In this document: one piece after another, positions 1-8,944 of the stretch
Position numbering within the stretch: position 1 is the first letter of the stretch
Layout of the letters: every line of letters begins with the position of its first letter
Assembly: GCF_001613805.1 (NCBI RefSeq)
Contig: NZ_LPVY01000021.1
Span: forward strand, 124,001-188,000
Length of the DNA stretch: 64,000 bases
Direction: 5' to 3'
Source: Thalassospira lucentensis
Lineage (GTDB): Bacteria > Pseudomonadota > Alphaproteobacteria > Rhodospirillales > Thalassospiraceae
The notes under the pieces: model-generated
Seen by the model: the letters and a program-made list of their open reading frames with translations, nothing else
Told to the model about the DNA's origin: nothing
The model's database searches: none
Program-made: the position numbers and the translations under genes

Positions 1-189
1 AAACGCATCAAGAGCAAGACTGCCAAGCCCCATATCCAGCAGAACATGCCCCATTACCCGTAATCGGGCGGGTTGGTCAGGCAGCGTATCAATCAGATTG
101 CGAAGACGGGTGCGAATTTCAGGCGCCAGATCAATGCCATCAATCGTGACCGCCGGTATCTGGGGTGAAATGTGCGTCTGGCCTGACAT
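1..189 (-). CDS. Hypothetical protein, N-terminal part (cut by window edge)
   Basis: An open frame reads from ATG at 189 down to base 1 without a stop, giving the first 63 residues (begins MSGQTHISPQIPAVTIDGID). It continues outside the window. The visible part is soluble and rather acidic with a possible helical stretch near residues 40-63; no motif is clear enough to name a family. A palindromic stretch lies about 30 bases upstream. Function unknown. Confidence 0.55.
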   Translation of the reverse strand, partial: MSGQTHISPQIPAVTIDGIDLAPEIRTRLRNLIDTLPDQPARLRVMGHVLLDMGLGSLALDAF

Positions 190-217
190 CTGTCCGAAGC
201 CCTGTTCCCGTCTGAGA

Positions 218-277
218 TGGCGAATCGTAACGACTCGCCAGAATCCTTGCAATAGCCAATAAAAACAACGAGTCGTT
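218..277. promoter_or_regulatory. Inverted-repeat cluster upstream of the edge gene
   Basis: Bases 218-240 form a 23-base palindrome (TGGCGA-TCG, centre TAA, CGA-TCGCCA, one mismatch per arm). Part of it, AACGACTC at 229-236, is repeated in inverted form as GAGTCGTT at 270-277, where AACGAGTCGTT is itself a short palindrome. The position just before the minus-strand start at 189 suits an operator or a leader hairpin. The regulator is unknown. Confidence 0.35.
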
Positions 278-420
278 TCAATTGCTTAGATCGGCCGCAA
301 AATCGGTATCCGGTGCTGTCCGGCGCACGACGCGGACATATGCCACTATCTGCCATGCCGGATGACCAGAAGAATACCCTGATTGGGTTGCGGGAAGATT
401 AACCGGGAAACCGACATCAA

Positions 421-450
421 TAGGGCAAATCCGCAGCCGATTTTGCCCTA
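421..450. terminator. Hairpin, possible terminator of the GGDEF-EAL gene
   Basis: TAGGGCAAA at 421-429 pairs perfectly with TTTGCCCTA at 442-450 around a 12-base loop. It lies about 30 bases beyond the minus-strand stop at 481. There is no long T tract in either direction, so termination strength is uncertain. Confidence 0.45.
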
Positions 451-480
451 TTTGCGATCACGTATCTAATGATGGGAACG

Positions 481-2481
481 TTATGATTTTGCGTCTGCCG
501 GTCGGGGAGCTGATGGTGGATCTGCCCGATCCAGACCTGCCACATTGGGTAACGCATCCCAATCAATCGTGGCCGATGGCCGGGCAAAGAAATATCCCTG
601 CGCCAGATGCCCGCCAAGACGCAGAACCTCGTCACGCTGTTCGGGTGTTTCGATCCCCTCAATCACACAATCCGTGCCCAGATTATCGCACATGTCGATT
701 ACGGTTTTGACAATCCGCTGACTGCGTTCGCTGGTAACAATCGGTTCGATAAAACTGCGATCAATCTTCAGACAGTCGAATTCCAGTTCATGAACATAGC
801 GCAGGCTGGAATACCCGATTCCGAAATCATCCAGCGCAACCTTTGCCCCGTGGCGGCGCAAATAGCGAATGCTGGCACGAGCCGACACAAAATCGCGCAG
901 CAAAGCCGTTTCCGTCACTTCAAATGTCAGACGTCCCGGATCAATCCCAAAGAATTTGATCTGATCAATCAGCCAGTGCGCCATGTCGGGCAGAACTATA
1001 TCGCGGGCCGACAGGTTAAACGACAGCGGTACATCCTGCGGCCAGGCGATCATGGATTTCAGGGCCTTCTGGAACAGGATCGTCGACAAAGTTCCGACCT
1101 GTCCGGTTTTTTCGGCCACCGGGAAAAACATTTCGGGTGAAACCCGCCCCATTTTGTCGTTATCCCACCGGGCAAGCACCTCGATCGAATGCAGTTTGCC
1201 GCTATGCAAATCAAAAACCGGTTGATAGTGGATCGACAATTCGCTTTCCAGATCGGCCTTGCGCAGGGCCTGTTCGATCTGGCTGTCATGGCGGATCAGG
1301 GTTTCGTGATGGGCGGCGAACAAAACCGGATGGCCCGGCATGTTTTTCTTGGCGTAGTAAAGCGCGAAATCGGCACGCTCGAACAGGGCGTTGGGTTTAC
1401 GCGCCACCGCCGGGTAGGTCGCAAAACCAAGCGAAGCGGAAAGCTGCACCGTTCCCCCGCCAACCTCGAACGGATCATTAAGCGTTCCGCAAAGTTCCCG
1501 TCCGATACGGATCAGTTCCGCGGCATCCGTAATATCGTCAAGGATCACACCGAATTCATCCCCACCCAGTCGCGCCAACAAGACATCCGGTCCCAGAATG
1601 TCGCGTAAGCGGGCGCTGGCTTTGACCAGCACATCATCGCCAGCCGGATGGCCATGCACGTCATTGACCGGCTTGAATCCGTCCAGATCAATCATCGCAA
1701 CCGCAAAACGCCCGCCGTCCTTTGCGCGTGCTACCGCTTCGTCAAGATGGGAAAAGAATGCGCGGCGGTTGGAAAGACCGGTCAATGCATCACGAAAAGC
1801 CAGTTCACGGTTCTGGTTGGAAAGCTCGATGGTTTTAGTGTGCTGCTTTTCCAGATCGATTTGCGATTCCACCAGTCCGGAAAACGCCGCGTAGTAGCTT
1901 CGGATGATCTGGACAATCATCAAGGATACCATCGCCATATTGGCCGCAATCGCGACATAGACCTCGTTCCCGGTCGACCCGAAATGCAGGATGAAAGACC
2001 CCAGAACGATGATGACGACCAAAAGAGCAGCCGGGGGAAAATGCAACAGACAGAAGATGCACCCAACCACTGTGATCGAGATGAAATAGGCGACATGCCC
2101 CTGTTGATAGGCATCACCATAACCAAACATCTTGATCGCCCAGGCAGTGAAGACGACGCTGATGACTGCGGCCAGAATGCGGATACGGCGCAAATGCAGC
2201 ACCGCACTGGCAAAATCATTTGCCGTATCACGCAAGCGCATCCATGCAAGCCCGCGGATCAGACAGACAATCCCCAGAACCGCTGGAATATAAACCGTCA
2301 TCCAGTCGGGTGCGGTTCCGTAATGCGTGAAAGCCAGCGCGACCGCGTTTGCAAAAAGCAGGATGTAAAGTAACGGGATTTGACGGGAAAGGGCCTTGAC
2401 CTGCGCGCGAACCAGTTCGGGTTGATCTTCCCGAACGCGGAACGTCCCGACAATGCTCCGGCACAAATCCTTTAACGCCAC
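481..2481 (-). CDS. Membrane-bound GGDEF-EAL cyclic-di-GMP enzyme
   Basis: Makes and/or degrades cyclic di-GMP at the inner membrane. Of 666 residues, about 35-195 hold six hydrophobic segments, a membrane sensor region with no clear periplasmic domain. A short linker leads to a GGDEF domain with the intact signature GGDEF at 306-310, then an EAL domain from about 400. There the signature is EVL (434-436), a permitted variant, and NLSARD (489), EVTET (521), DDFGIGYSSL (551-560) and EGIET (608) keep the metal-binding and catalytic acids. Both activities therefore look possible. The start is GTG at 2481, with GGGGAAAG just upstream. It appears monocistronic. The signal it senses cannot be told from sequence. 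Confidence 0.9.
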   Translation of the reverse strand: MALKDLCRSIVGTFRVREDQPELVRAQVKALSRQIPLLYILLFANAVALAFTHYGTAPDWMTVYIPAVLGIVCLIRGLAWMRLRDTANDFASAVLHLRRIRILAAVISVVFTAWAIKMFGYGDAYQQGHVAYFISITVVGCIFCLLHFPPAALLVVIIVLGSFILHFGSTGNEVYVAIAANMAMVSLMIVQIIRSYYAAFSGLVESQIDLEKQHTKTIELSNQNRELAFRDALTGLSNRRAFFSHLDEAVARAKDGGRFAVAMIDLDGFKPVNDVHGHPAGDDVLVKASARLRDILGPDVLLARLGGDEFGVILDDITDAAELIRIGRELCGTLNDPFEVGGGTVQLSASLGFATYPAVARKPNALFERADFALYYAKKNMPGHPVLFAAHHETLIRHDSQIEQALRKADLESELSIHYQPVFDLHSGKLHSIEVLARWDNDKMGRVSPEMFFPVAEKTGQVGTLSTILFQKALKSMIAWPQDVPLSFNLSARDIVLPDMAHWLIDQIKFFGIDPGRLTFEVTETALLRDFVSARASIRYLRRHGAKVALDDFGIGYSSLRYVHELEFDCLKIDRSFIEPIVTSERSQRIVKTVIDMCDNLGTDCVIEGIETPEQRDEVLRLGGHLAQGYFFARPSATIDWDALPNVAGLDRADPPSAPRPADAKS

Positions 2482-2609
2482 ACCGATGCGCTTTCCCCGT
2501 GGTTTTCTTACTACAGGAAAATCTTATACGAAAATCCGCGGCAAATGCAGCCCTTTCAGTGCGCCCTCAAACAATCGGATGATTTTGCCCCTGATCTCCC
2601 TGAAAACTT

Positions 2610-2992
2610 TTACCCATTACTGCCGGTTTTCGATTTTTTGCGCTTGGCTTTGGACGACTTTTCCGCTGCCGCACGATGCGCAGCACCAAGTGCCATATGG
2701 GCAAATTCCATCAATTGATCAGGCTCGTCCAGCCAGTCACCCGGAACCTCGAAATAAGACAGTGTCATCGGGCGACCTGATGGCACACAAAAGGGTGCCA
2801 TACCTTGCGCATCGTAGGCCCCGGCAGTTTGTTCATCGCCTTTCAGATACAGCACATCGTCATCAATGATCGCAAAAACACCCCATCGCAATAAAGCCCG
2901 AATGCACCAAACATCCGGTTCGGGCGGATGTTTCCCAGTGGGGATAACAATTCGCTTACCATCTGGACAAATTCGTTATCGGCCGATGCCAT
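2610..2992 (-). pseudogene. TfoX N-terminal domain protein, frameshifted
   Basis: Reading from ATG at 2992 gives MASADNEFVQMVSELLSPLG and continues RMFGAFGLYCDGVF, the start of a TfoX/Sxy N-terminal domain. The frame is then lost at a run of five A on the plus strand (2874-2878). Adding one base restores FAIIDDDVLYLKGDEQ and reads on to the stop at 2610, for about 127 residues ending in a Lys/Ser-rich tail. The family is linked to competence regulation in gammaproteobacteria but is mostly uncharacterised in alphaproteobacteria. The ATG overlaps the end of the WYL regulator gene by 17 bases, so the two are likely co-transcribed. The defect could be a real one-base deletion in a homopolymer or a sequencing error. 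Confidence 0.75.
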
Positions 2993-3680
2993 TGAGGATT
3001 TCCCCCTCGACGCCTTCGGAAATCAGGTAGTCACGTAATGTCCGCCCCGGTGTCGGCCGGAAATGATCTGCGGTGATCTGCATGTTCTTGATCCGGTCTG
3101 CACGGAAAACGCGGAAGGCCTGGCGAAGTTCGCACCAGCTTGCCAACAGCCAGATGGTGCCAAAAAACAGCATCCCCAACGGCCAGACCCGCCGGTTGGT
3201 GTCATCCCCCTTGGCATCGGTGTAATCGATATTGATCAGATGCCGTTCACGGATGGCACGCCGCAAATCGGGCATCGAAATCGCAATCGGGGCCTGTGCG
3301 ATTTCGGCAATCGCAATCGGCACCCCGCCAATAAGACCCCGCATTTTTTCCGGCAAGACCGCCTCGATCTTGGTCAGGGCATCGCCCGCGGCCCGCGCCA
3401 TCTGCGGATCGGTCCAGCTTTGCACCATGCGTGCGGCAACCACCAGTGCCTCGATCTCGTCGGCATCAAACATCAATGGCGGCAGGTCATAACCATCGCG
3501 CAGGATATAGCCCACCCCCGCCTCGCCTTCGACCGGAACACCGGACGCGGCAAGATCGCGAATATCGCGGTAAATCGTGCGTTCGGAAACTTCCAGTTCC
3601 TCGGCAAGTTCGCGCGCCCGGCACAGTTTGCGACGGCGCAAAATCTGTACAAGACGGAAAAGTCGGTCGGCCCTTCTCAT
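2976..3680 (-). CDS. YafY-type HTH-WYL transcriptional regulator
   Basis: A 234-residue DNA-binding regulator. Residues 1-60 form a DeoR/HTH_11 winged helix (RRADRLFRLVQILRRRK, then ELEVSERTIYRDI as recognition region). The C-terminal half (about 130-205) is a WYL domain, with IDYTDAKGD followed by WPLGMLFFGTIWLLASW, a fold thought to sense small ligands or nucleic acids. ATG at 3680 is preceded by AAAGGAG. It is divergent from a VOC protein gene at 3806, an arrangement often seen when the WYL protein controls that gene. Its 3' end overlaps the TfoX-domain gene. Confidence 0.88.
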   Translation of the reverse strand: MRRADRLFRLVQILRRRKLCRARELAEELEVSERTIYRDIRDLAASGVPVEGEAGVGYILRDGYDLPPLMFDADEIEALVVAARMVQSWTDPQMARAAGDALTKIEAVLPEKMRGLIGGVPIAIAEIAQAPIAISMPDLRRAIRERHLINIDYTDAKGDDTNRRVWPLGMLFFGTIWLLASWCELRQAFRVFRADRIKNMQITADHFRPTPGRTLRDYLISEGVEGEILNGIGR

Positions 3681-3805
3681 GTTCGCTCCTTTCTCAGCAT
3701 GACCGAGAAATTATCATAACGCTCCTGACAGGCTCCTGTCAGGAGGTATGTGCAAACATGACAATTATCGGGAACAGGGTTTCAACATTCGTCAGGAGAA
3801 AACCA

Positions 3806-4243
3806 ATGAAAGTCACCAGCGCCTTTCCGATTATCGTCACCGAAAAACTGACAGAAAGCCGGACTTTTTACGAAGAACTCGGCTTTGTCGCCGTCTTTGC
3901 CGGGGACTGGTATATCCACCTTGTATGGCCAGAATGCATGGAAGTCCAAATCGGTCTGATGCAGCCCGGCCATCCGACACAGCCGCCGCTATTCCATGGC
4001 CGCACCATGGGCGACGGCAGCATCTTTGGCATCAGCGTCGAGGACGCCAAAACTGCCGCCGATGAGCTACGCGCCAAGGGTTTCGAATTTGCGCTCGAAC
4101 TGCGCGACGAACCATGGGGCCAGCGTCATTTCACCCTGCTTGACCCCAATGGGGTAAGGATCGATATCGCCAGTCAGGACGCCGAAATGAGTGATGAATA
4201 TGCCAAGGATTTCCTGATGCCGGTCGAAGGTATCCCCGCCTGA
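3806..4243 (+). CDS. VOC (glyoxalase/bleomycin-resistance fold) protein
   Basis: A 145-residue cytosolic protein of the vicinal oxygen chelate superfamily, with two beta-alpha-beta-beta-beta modules: FPIIVTEKLTESRTFYEELG at the start, and later GQRHFTLLDPNGVRID, the usual second-half signature. These enzymes or binding proteins act on many small molecules; the substrate here is unknown. ATG at 3806 follows AGGAG with good spacing, which decides the start over longer frames. It is divergent from the WYL regulator at 3680, which may control it. Confidence 0.85.
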   Translation: MKVTSAFPIIVTEKLTESRTFYEELGFVAVFAGDWYIHLVWPECMEVQIGLMQPGHPTQPPLFHGRTMGDGSIFGISVEDAKTAADELRAKGFEFALELRDEPWGQRHFTLLDPNGVRIDIASQDAEMSDEYAKDFLMPVEGIPA

Positions 4244-4388
4244 TCCCTTCGCGTCACCAATATTCGCGCTCTCCATCACCTGATTGCGGAACCAAACACA
4301 TGATCCCTGACCACATCTCGCCCCCCACGTCAGATTTTAAAAAAACCAACACCTTCCATGTCATTCCCCTTGCTCCGCTGGGGGTGTC

Positions 4389-4868
4389 ATGAGGAAAAAG
4401 GTATTTCTGCCAACCTTGATGTTCTTTTTGCTGCCGGGGTTCAATACCCCGGCACAGTCAACCGAACCAGGGCTCCCAATGAACACCGATGAAAAACAGG
4501 TTCTTGATACCGTTCTGTCAATGACACGCGCATTTGAAAACCGCGATATCGAAGGCGTTTTGGCGCATTATGACCATGATGCGGTTATTGCCTTCAAACC
4601 GGGTACTGCCACAAGCGGTGCCATGGAAATCCGCGATCAGTTCATTCAGTTCTTTGCCATCAACCCGGCCTTTGATTACGGCGGACACAAGGTATTCGTC
4701 ACCGATGATACCGCCCTTCACATAGCGCCATGGACGATGCAGGGAACGGCGCCGGACGGAACGCAAATCAATGATAAAGGCCTTTCGGTTTCTGTTCTGA
4801 AACGAACGAACGGCAATGTATGGCGGATCATTATGGATGATCCCTATGGCGGGTTACTGGCACAGTAA
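4389..4868 (+). CDS. Exported SnoaL/NTF2-like (DUF4440-type) protein
   Basis: A 159-residue protein with an N-terminal signal peptide (RKK then a hydrophobic stretch ending near PAQS, residues 20-24). The rest is an NTF2-like cone fold: helix VLDTVLSMTRAFENRDIEGVLAHY, then DAVIAF, and later GTQINDKGLSVSVLKRTNGNVWRIIMDD. Such proteins are often ketosteroid-isomerase-like or binding proteins; no catalytic residues can be assigned. Likely periplasmic. It is followed by a hairpin terminator shared with the convergent hydrolase gene. Confidence 0.75.
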   Translation: MRKKVFLPTLMFFLLPGFNTPAQSTEPGLPMNTDEKQVLDTVLSMTRAFENRDIEGVLAHYDHDAVIAFKPGTATSGAMEIRDQFIQFFAINPAFDYGGHKVFVTDDTALHIAPWTMQGTAPDGTQINDKGLSVSVLKRTNGNVWRIIMDDPYGGLLAQ

Positions 4869-4880
4869 CCCCGGATTTTT

Positions 4881-4918
4881 ACGGGATGGCGTAACCAACG
4901 ACGTCATCCCGTGCTTTT
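4881..4918 (+). terminator. Intrinsic terminator between convergent genes
   Basis: ACGGGATG at 4881-4888 pairs with CATCCCGT at 4905-4912, followed by GCTTTTG on the plus strand. It ends the SnoaL-like gene and overlaps the last codons of the opposing hydrolase gene. Confidence 0.6.
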
Positions 4919-5527
4919 GACAAAGGCATCAATCGCGTTGATCGCTTCGGCAATATTGCCTTCCTGTGTGTGACCGGACTTCTTGCGCGCGTCGAAATCA
5001 TGATCACCGTCGGAGACCCAGTGAAGGGATACCGTGTCGGCCAGACCATAACCCGCCACCTCGTCCGGACTGCCAAACGGGTCGCGCGTGCCGTGACAAA
5101 TCAGGGTAGGTGTTTTCATCGTCTGTAAATGCGCAGTCCGCAGGTTTTCAGGCTTCACCGGTGGATGAAACGGATAACCAATGCAGACGACACCACGCAC
5201 GCCAAGGTCATCTGCGACCATACTGGCGATCCGCCCGCCCATTGATTTGCCACCGATCACAAGATTTTCAGGTGTGCCAAGCTGTTCCACAACCTGCCCA
5301 AATGTCTCGATCAGAACCGGGGCCCGATCCGGTCCGCGCTTTTTTCCATCCACCCGGCGTTTCGCCATATAGGGAAATTCAAACCGCGCCACGCGATAGC
5401 CACATGCCGCCAGACCGGCCGCCATTTCATTCATGACCGGGCTATCCATTGCCGCCCCCGCCCCATGCGCCAGCAAAATGGTCTGCTTGGCATCATCAGG
5501 CCCGTCAAAGACAAAATCGATGGTCAT
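4904..5527 (-). CDS. Alpha/beta hydrolase, KANL3/Tex30-like
   Basis: A 207-residue cytosolic alpha/beta hydrolase of the short, dienelactone-hydrolase-like KANL3/Tex30 type. It has the oxyanion-region motif LLAHGAGAAMDSP (18-30), the nucleophile elbow GGKSMGGR with Ser95, an acid in CHGTRDPFGSPDE and the catalytic His in SDGDHDF near the C terminus, so the triad is complete. The substrate is unknown. Start ATG at 5527 is preceded by AGGGA. It stands alone, convergent with the SnoaL-like gene. Confidence 0.82.
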   Translation of the reverse strand: MTIDFVFDGPDDAKQTILLAHGAGAAMDSPVMNEMAAGLAACGYRVARFEFPYMAKRRVDGKKRGPDRAPVLIETFGQVVEQLGTPENLVIGGKSMGGRIASMVADDLGVRGVVCIGYPFHPPVKPENLRTAHLQTMKTPTLICHGTRDPFGSPDEVAGYGLADTVSLHWVSDGDHDFDARKKSGHTQEGNIAEAINAIDAFVKSTG

Positions 5528-5754
5528 GACAATCGGGTATCCCTGTTCCTGTGGCTTTCAAAACATAAGCCATCGCGATTGATCGGGCCAAGTCCCAATC
5601 CCCTGCCTGCCCGCTGTTTCCCCGCTATTCATCCGAAAAACTCGCCATATCAGGATGTTTCGGTTTATCATGATCCTTCCCCAAAGCAGTGCGCCAGACT
5701 CAAACGGCGTCGCCATCCGCCCCGATCCGATACCTTGCCCCAATCAGGTGCCCC

Positions 5755-6336
5755 ATGCCCAAAGACCAAATCCTGCTGGATCCGGCACGTACCGCCCTTG
5801 TCATGATCGACCTGCAAAACGGCATTCTGGCCCAGTCCCTGCATCCGCGAAGCAGTGATATGGTGCTTGAAAATGCCCGCAATCTGATCGCCAAATTCCG
5901 TTCGGCCAACGCCCCCATCGTTCTGGTCCGCGTTTACTGGTCTTCTGACATGGCCGATGCCCCGCACCAGATGGTTGATCTGCCATCCGTCCCGGCGAAA
6001 TGCCCGCCCGAAGATTGGGGCACCCTTGTGGATGACTTGATACAACCCGGCGATATCGTCATTACCAAACATCAATGGGGCGCGTTTTACGGCACCGATC
6101 TTGATCTGCAGCTTCGCCGTCGCGGGATTGAAACCATCGTCCTTGGCGGTGTTGTCACCAATTTCGGCGTGGAATCCACTGCCCGGTCGGCGTGGGAACA
6201 CGGCTATAACATCGTGATTGCCGAGGATACCACCGCCACCAAATCGGTCGAAATGCACCAGTTTTCAATCACCGAAATCCTGCCGCGCATTGCGCGTGTC
6301 CGCCAATCAGCCGAACTGACCTTTACCATCCCATAA
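5755..6336 (+). CDS. Isochorismatase-fold hydrolase with Gly at the nucleophile position
   Basis: A 193-residue cysteine-hydrolase/isochorismatase superfamily protein. Asp19 (in MIDLQNG) and Lys105 (in TKHQWGAF) of the usual Asp-Lys-Cys triad are present, but the Cys position in VVTNFGVEST is Gly138. True isochorismatases (EntB, PhzD) also have Gly there and use a triad-independent mechanism, so it may be a hydrolase of that kind rather than an amidase. ATG at 5755 with AGGTG upstream was chosen over a GTG at 5689. A gene for an AbrB-family membrane protein follows after 28 bases, suggesting an operon. Confidence 0.82.
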   Translation: MPKDQILLDPARTALVMIDLQNGILAQSLHPRSSDMVLENARNLIAKFRSANAPIVLVRVYWSSDMADAPHQMVDLPSVPAKCPPEDWGTLVDDLIQPGDIVITKHQWGAFYGTDLDLQLRRRGIETIVLGGVVTNFGVESTARSAWEHGYNIVIAEDTTATKSVEMHQFSITEILPRIARVRQSAELTFTIP

Positions 6337-6364
6337 CCCTGCCGCCCCAAACAAAGGCTTTCCC

Positions 6365-7507
6365 GTGCCAGATAACTCGCCCCATGCGCCCCACGCACCC
6401 AAGTCCCCCAAACCCAACTCGCCCCCTGATCGGGAAAAGCTCGGCAAAATGCCGCATCTTATGCAATGGGGATTGCTGATTGGCGTTTCGCTTGTGCTAT
6501 CCGTGATCCTGCATGATGCGGATATCCCGGCCGCCCTTTTGCTCGGCCCGATGATTGTCGGCATTGTCATGGGTACCAATGGTGCCACCATCGCCATGCC
6601 AAAGCCGATCTATCTTGGCGCGCAATCGGTCCTTGGCTGCATGGTTGGCGGGTCGATGACCGCCGGGATCATCACATCTTTCATGCATGACTGGCCGCTG
6701 GTTCTGGGTGTTACGGCACTGACATTGATCGCCAGCAGCTTTTTAGGCTGGATATTGTGCATCAAGCAGGTCCTGCCGGGAACGGCAGGCATCTGGGGAT
6801 CATCGCCGGGTGCCGCATCCGCCATGGTCATCATGGCAGAGGCCTTTGGCGCCGACGCCAGGCTTGTGGCCTTCATGCAATATGTCCGGGTGGTGATTGT
6901 GGTTGCCGTGGCATCAAGTGTTGCCAATTTCTGGGTCGATCCGGCATTGGCGGCGGCCCATCCGCATCAATGGTTTAGCCCGTTTGATATCGGCGATTTT
7001 GGTATCACAGTGGCAATCGCCGTCATCCTGTGCATTGTCGGGGCAAAGTCACGTTTGCCATCGGGGCCGCTTCTGGTGCCGATGATCGTCGTCATGGTGT
7101 TAAGCATCACCGGTATGGTCGATATCGTCCTGCCTGAATGGTTTCTTGGCCTGACCTATGCCGTGATCGGCTGGATGATCGGGTTGAAATTCACGCCTTC
7201 GGTTTTGCGTCACGCAGCCTATGCCCTGCCGAAAATCCTGATTTCGATTTTCGTTCTGATCGGTTTTTGTGCCGGGATTTCGGTATTGCTGGTGATTTTC
7301 ATGGATGTTGATCCACTGACCGCCTATCTGGCCACCAGCCCCGGCGGGCTTGACTCGGTCGCCATCATCGCGGCCAGCACCAATGTCGACCTGTCCTTTA
7401 TCCTGGTGTTACAGGCAACGCGCTTTTTCATGGTGCTGCTGTTTGGTCCGCCATTGGCACGCATGGTGGCAAAGCGCACATCTAAATTCCCCGACAGGAT
7501 GGTCTAA
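6365..7507 (+). CDS. AbrB-family membrane protein (putative transporter or regulator)
   Basis: A 380-residue polytopic membrane protein with about ten hydrophobic segments in two similar halves (PAALLLGPMIVGIVMG near residue 55 and PSGPLLVPMIVVMVLS near 230), the mark of the AbrB duplication family. It is often labelled ammonia monooxygenase in databases without support; a transport role is more likely. The N-terminal 30 residues are rich in Pro and His and probably cytoplasmic. The start GTG at 6365 is uncertain; ATG at 6450 is an alternative. It probably forms an operon with the isochorismatase-fold gene. Confidence 0.78.
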   Translation: MPDNSPHAPHAPKSPKPNSPPDREKLGKMPHLMQWGLLIGVSLVLSVILHDADIPAALLLGPMIVGIVMGTNGATIAMPKPIYLGAQSVLGCMVGGSMTAGIITSFMHDWPLVLGVTALTLIASSFLGWILCIKQVLPGTAGIWGSSPGAASAMVIMAEAFGADARLVAFMQYVRVVIVVAVASSVANFWVDPALAAAHPHQWFSPFDIGDFGITVAIAVILCIVGAKSRLPSGPLLVPMIVVMVLSITGMVDIVLPEWFLGLTYAVIGWMIGLKFTPSVLRHAAYALPKILISIFVLIGFCAGISVLLVIFMDVDPLTAYLATSPGGLDSVAIIAASTNVDLSFILVLQATRFFMVLLFGPPLARMVAKRTSKFPDRMV

Positions 7508-7510
7508 CCC

Positions 7511-8944
7511 TCACATCGCAAGGATCTGACCGACAAAGCCCTCCACCCGGTGGCTGAGTTCCGATCCTTGTGTTTCAAGATTCCGCGCAGCATCGGAAAG
7601 TTCGCCCGCGACCTGCCCGTTATGGGAAATTGCTTCTGCAATATCGGAAACACTGGCACCCACCACACGCGCCTGTTTCAACGCATCAAGCGCATCCCCT
7701 GCAACGGTGCGACAAATTTCAACCTGCCCACCGGTTTGATCCGCGGTGATTTCAGCGCGCGCCTGCAAGTCGCCCATCGCATCGGAAATCCGGTCGATAT
7801 CCCCACCAGCCTTTGAAATCGCCCCGGTGACGCCATCCATCCATTGGGCGATTTCGGCGGTTGCGGCTTCGGATTGCCCTGCCAGGGCCTTGACCTCCTT
7901 GGCGACAATGGCAAATCCTTTTCCTGCTTCGCCAACACGTGCCGCCTCGATCGAGGCATTCAGCCCCAGCAATTTGATCTGGCTGGCGATGGCCGAAATC
8001 GTCGCCAGCATCTTGCCCGCATCGGCTGCACGCGCCTGCAATTTGGCAAATTCATCGCGCATGTCACGTGCCTGCGCCCCCAATGCACGGGTGGTTTCCA
8101 CATTCGTCCCCGCATCATCGCCAATCGTGGTCAACGCCGCCTGAAGCGCATCCATCTGACCAGCGACATTTTCAATCCGGGAAAGGGCGGCATCGGCCGC
8201 CTGATCAATCCCCTTGCCACATGAATCCGTCCGCCGGTTGCTTTCGCCCAGCACATCAATCGCACTGCGCATCTGGCTAACCGCGGCACCCAGCATCCCG
8301 ACCGTACCCTGCACCTGGCTTTCAAAATCCGATGCCAGTTTTTCGCGCGCGGCCAGTGCCGCATCACGTTCGAGCACGCGTGCGACCTGCCCGCCAACAA
8401 AGCCAAGCAGTTCGAGCATCTCGTCATCAAGACGGGCGATATCACGGCTGAAAAATTCGATGACGGCCACCACTTTACCGGCCATTTTGACCGGCAGCGC
8501 GAAACAGCCCTGCAACCCGTTCCGGGCAGCCCCGCTGGCGCGCAGGAAGCCGTCCTTAGTAACAACGTTTTCGATGCAGACTGGTTCCCCCGTCTTTGTA
8601 ACCGACCCGATCAGGCCCTGCCCGATGGTGAAAACCGTGGCCTCTGACTGCAACCGAAAATCTGCCAGATCACCCGGCGATACGCCCCGCCCGATCGACC
8701 AGATTTTGGCCGAAGACAGCGTATTGTCTTCGCGAAGCAGGTAGGCATGACCAACTGGCCAGTGGCAATAATCGCAAACCGCATCAAGAATACCGGCAAT
8801 CGCCGCGTCACTTTGTCGCGCATCATCGGCAATTGTCCCAACCGTGCGCAACAGGCGAAGAATATCGCCAAGCCCGGCCTCGCGGACCTGTTTTGAACGG
8901 CTGTCTTCATCGGGGGAAACGGAACGCATGAAACCGGCAAACAT
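7511..8944 (-). CDS. Soluble chemoreceptor-like protein, GAF plus MCP signalling domain
   Basis: A 477-residue cytoplasmic methyl-accepting-chemotaxis-type protein without membrane segments. Residues about 20-180 form a GAF domain (ILDAVCDYCHWPVGHAYLL then GLIGSVTKTGEPVCIENV). A long helical region follows, with the conserved hairpin LLGLNASIEAARVGEAGKGFAIVAKEVKALA that contacts CheA/CheW. It likely senses an intracellular cue. ATG at 8944 with GGAGAAG upstream is preferred to an upstream in-frame start at 8995. It abuts the AbrB gene on the opposite strand (3 bases between stops). Confidence 0.88.
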   Translation of the reverse strand: MFAGFMRSVSPDEDSRSKQVREAGLGDILRLLRTVGTIADDARQSDAAIAGILDAVCDYCHWPVGHAYLLREDNTLSSAKIWSIGRGVSPGDLADFRLQSEATVFTIGQGLIGSVTKTGEPVCIENVVTKDGFLRASGAARNGLQGCFALPVKMAGKVVAVIEFFSRDIARLDDEMLELLGFVGGQVARVLERDAALAAREKLASDFESQVQGTVGMLGAAVSQMRSAIDVLGESNRRTDSCGKGIDQAADAALSRIENVAGQMDALQAALTTIGDDAGTNVETTRALGAQARDMRDEFAKLQARAADAGKMLATISAIASQIKLLGLNASIEAARVGEAGKGFAIVAKEVKALAGQSEAATAEIAQWMDGVTGAISKAGGDIDRISDAMGDLQARAEITADQTGGQVEICRTVAGDALDALKQARVVGASVSDIAEAISHNGQVAGELSDAARNLETQGSELSHRVEGFVGQILAM

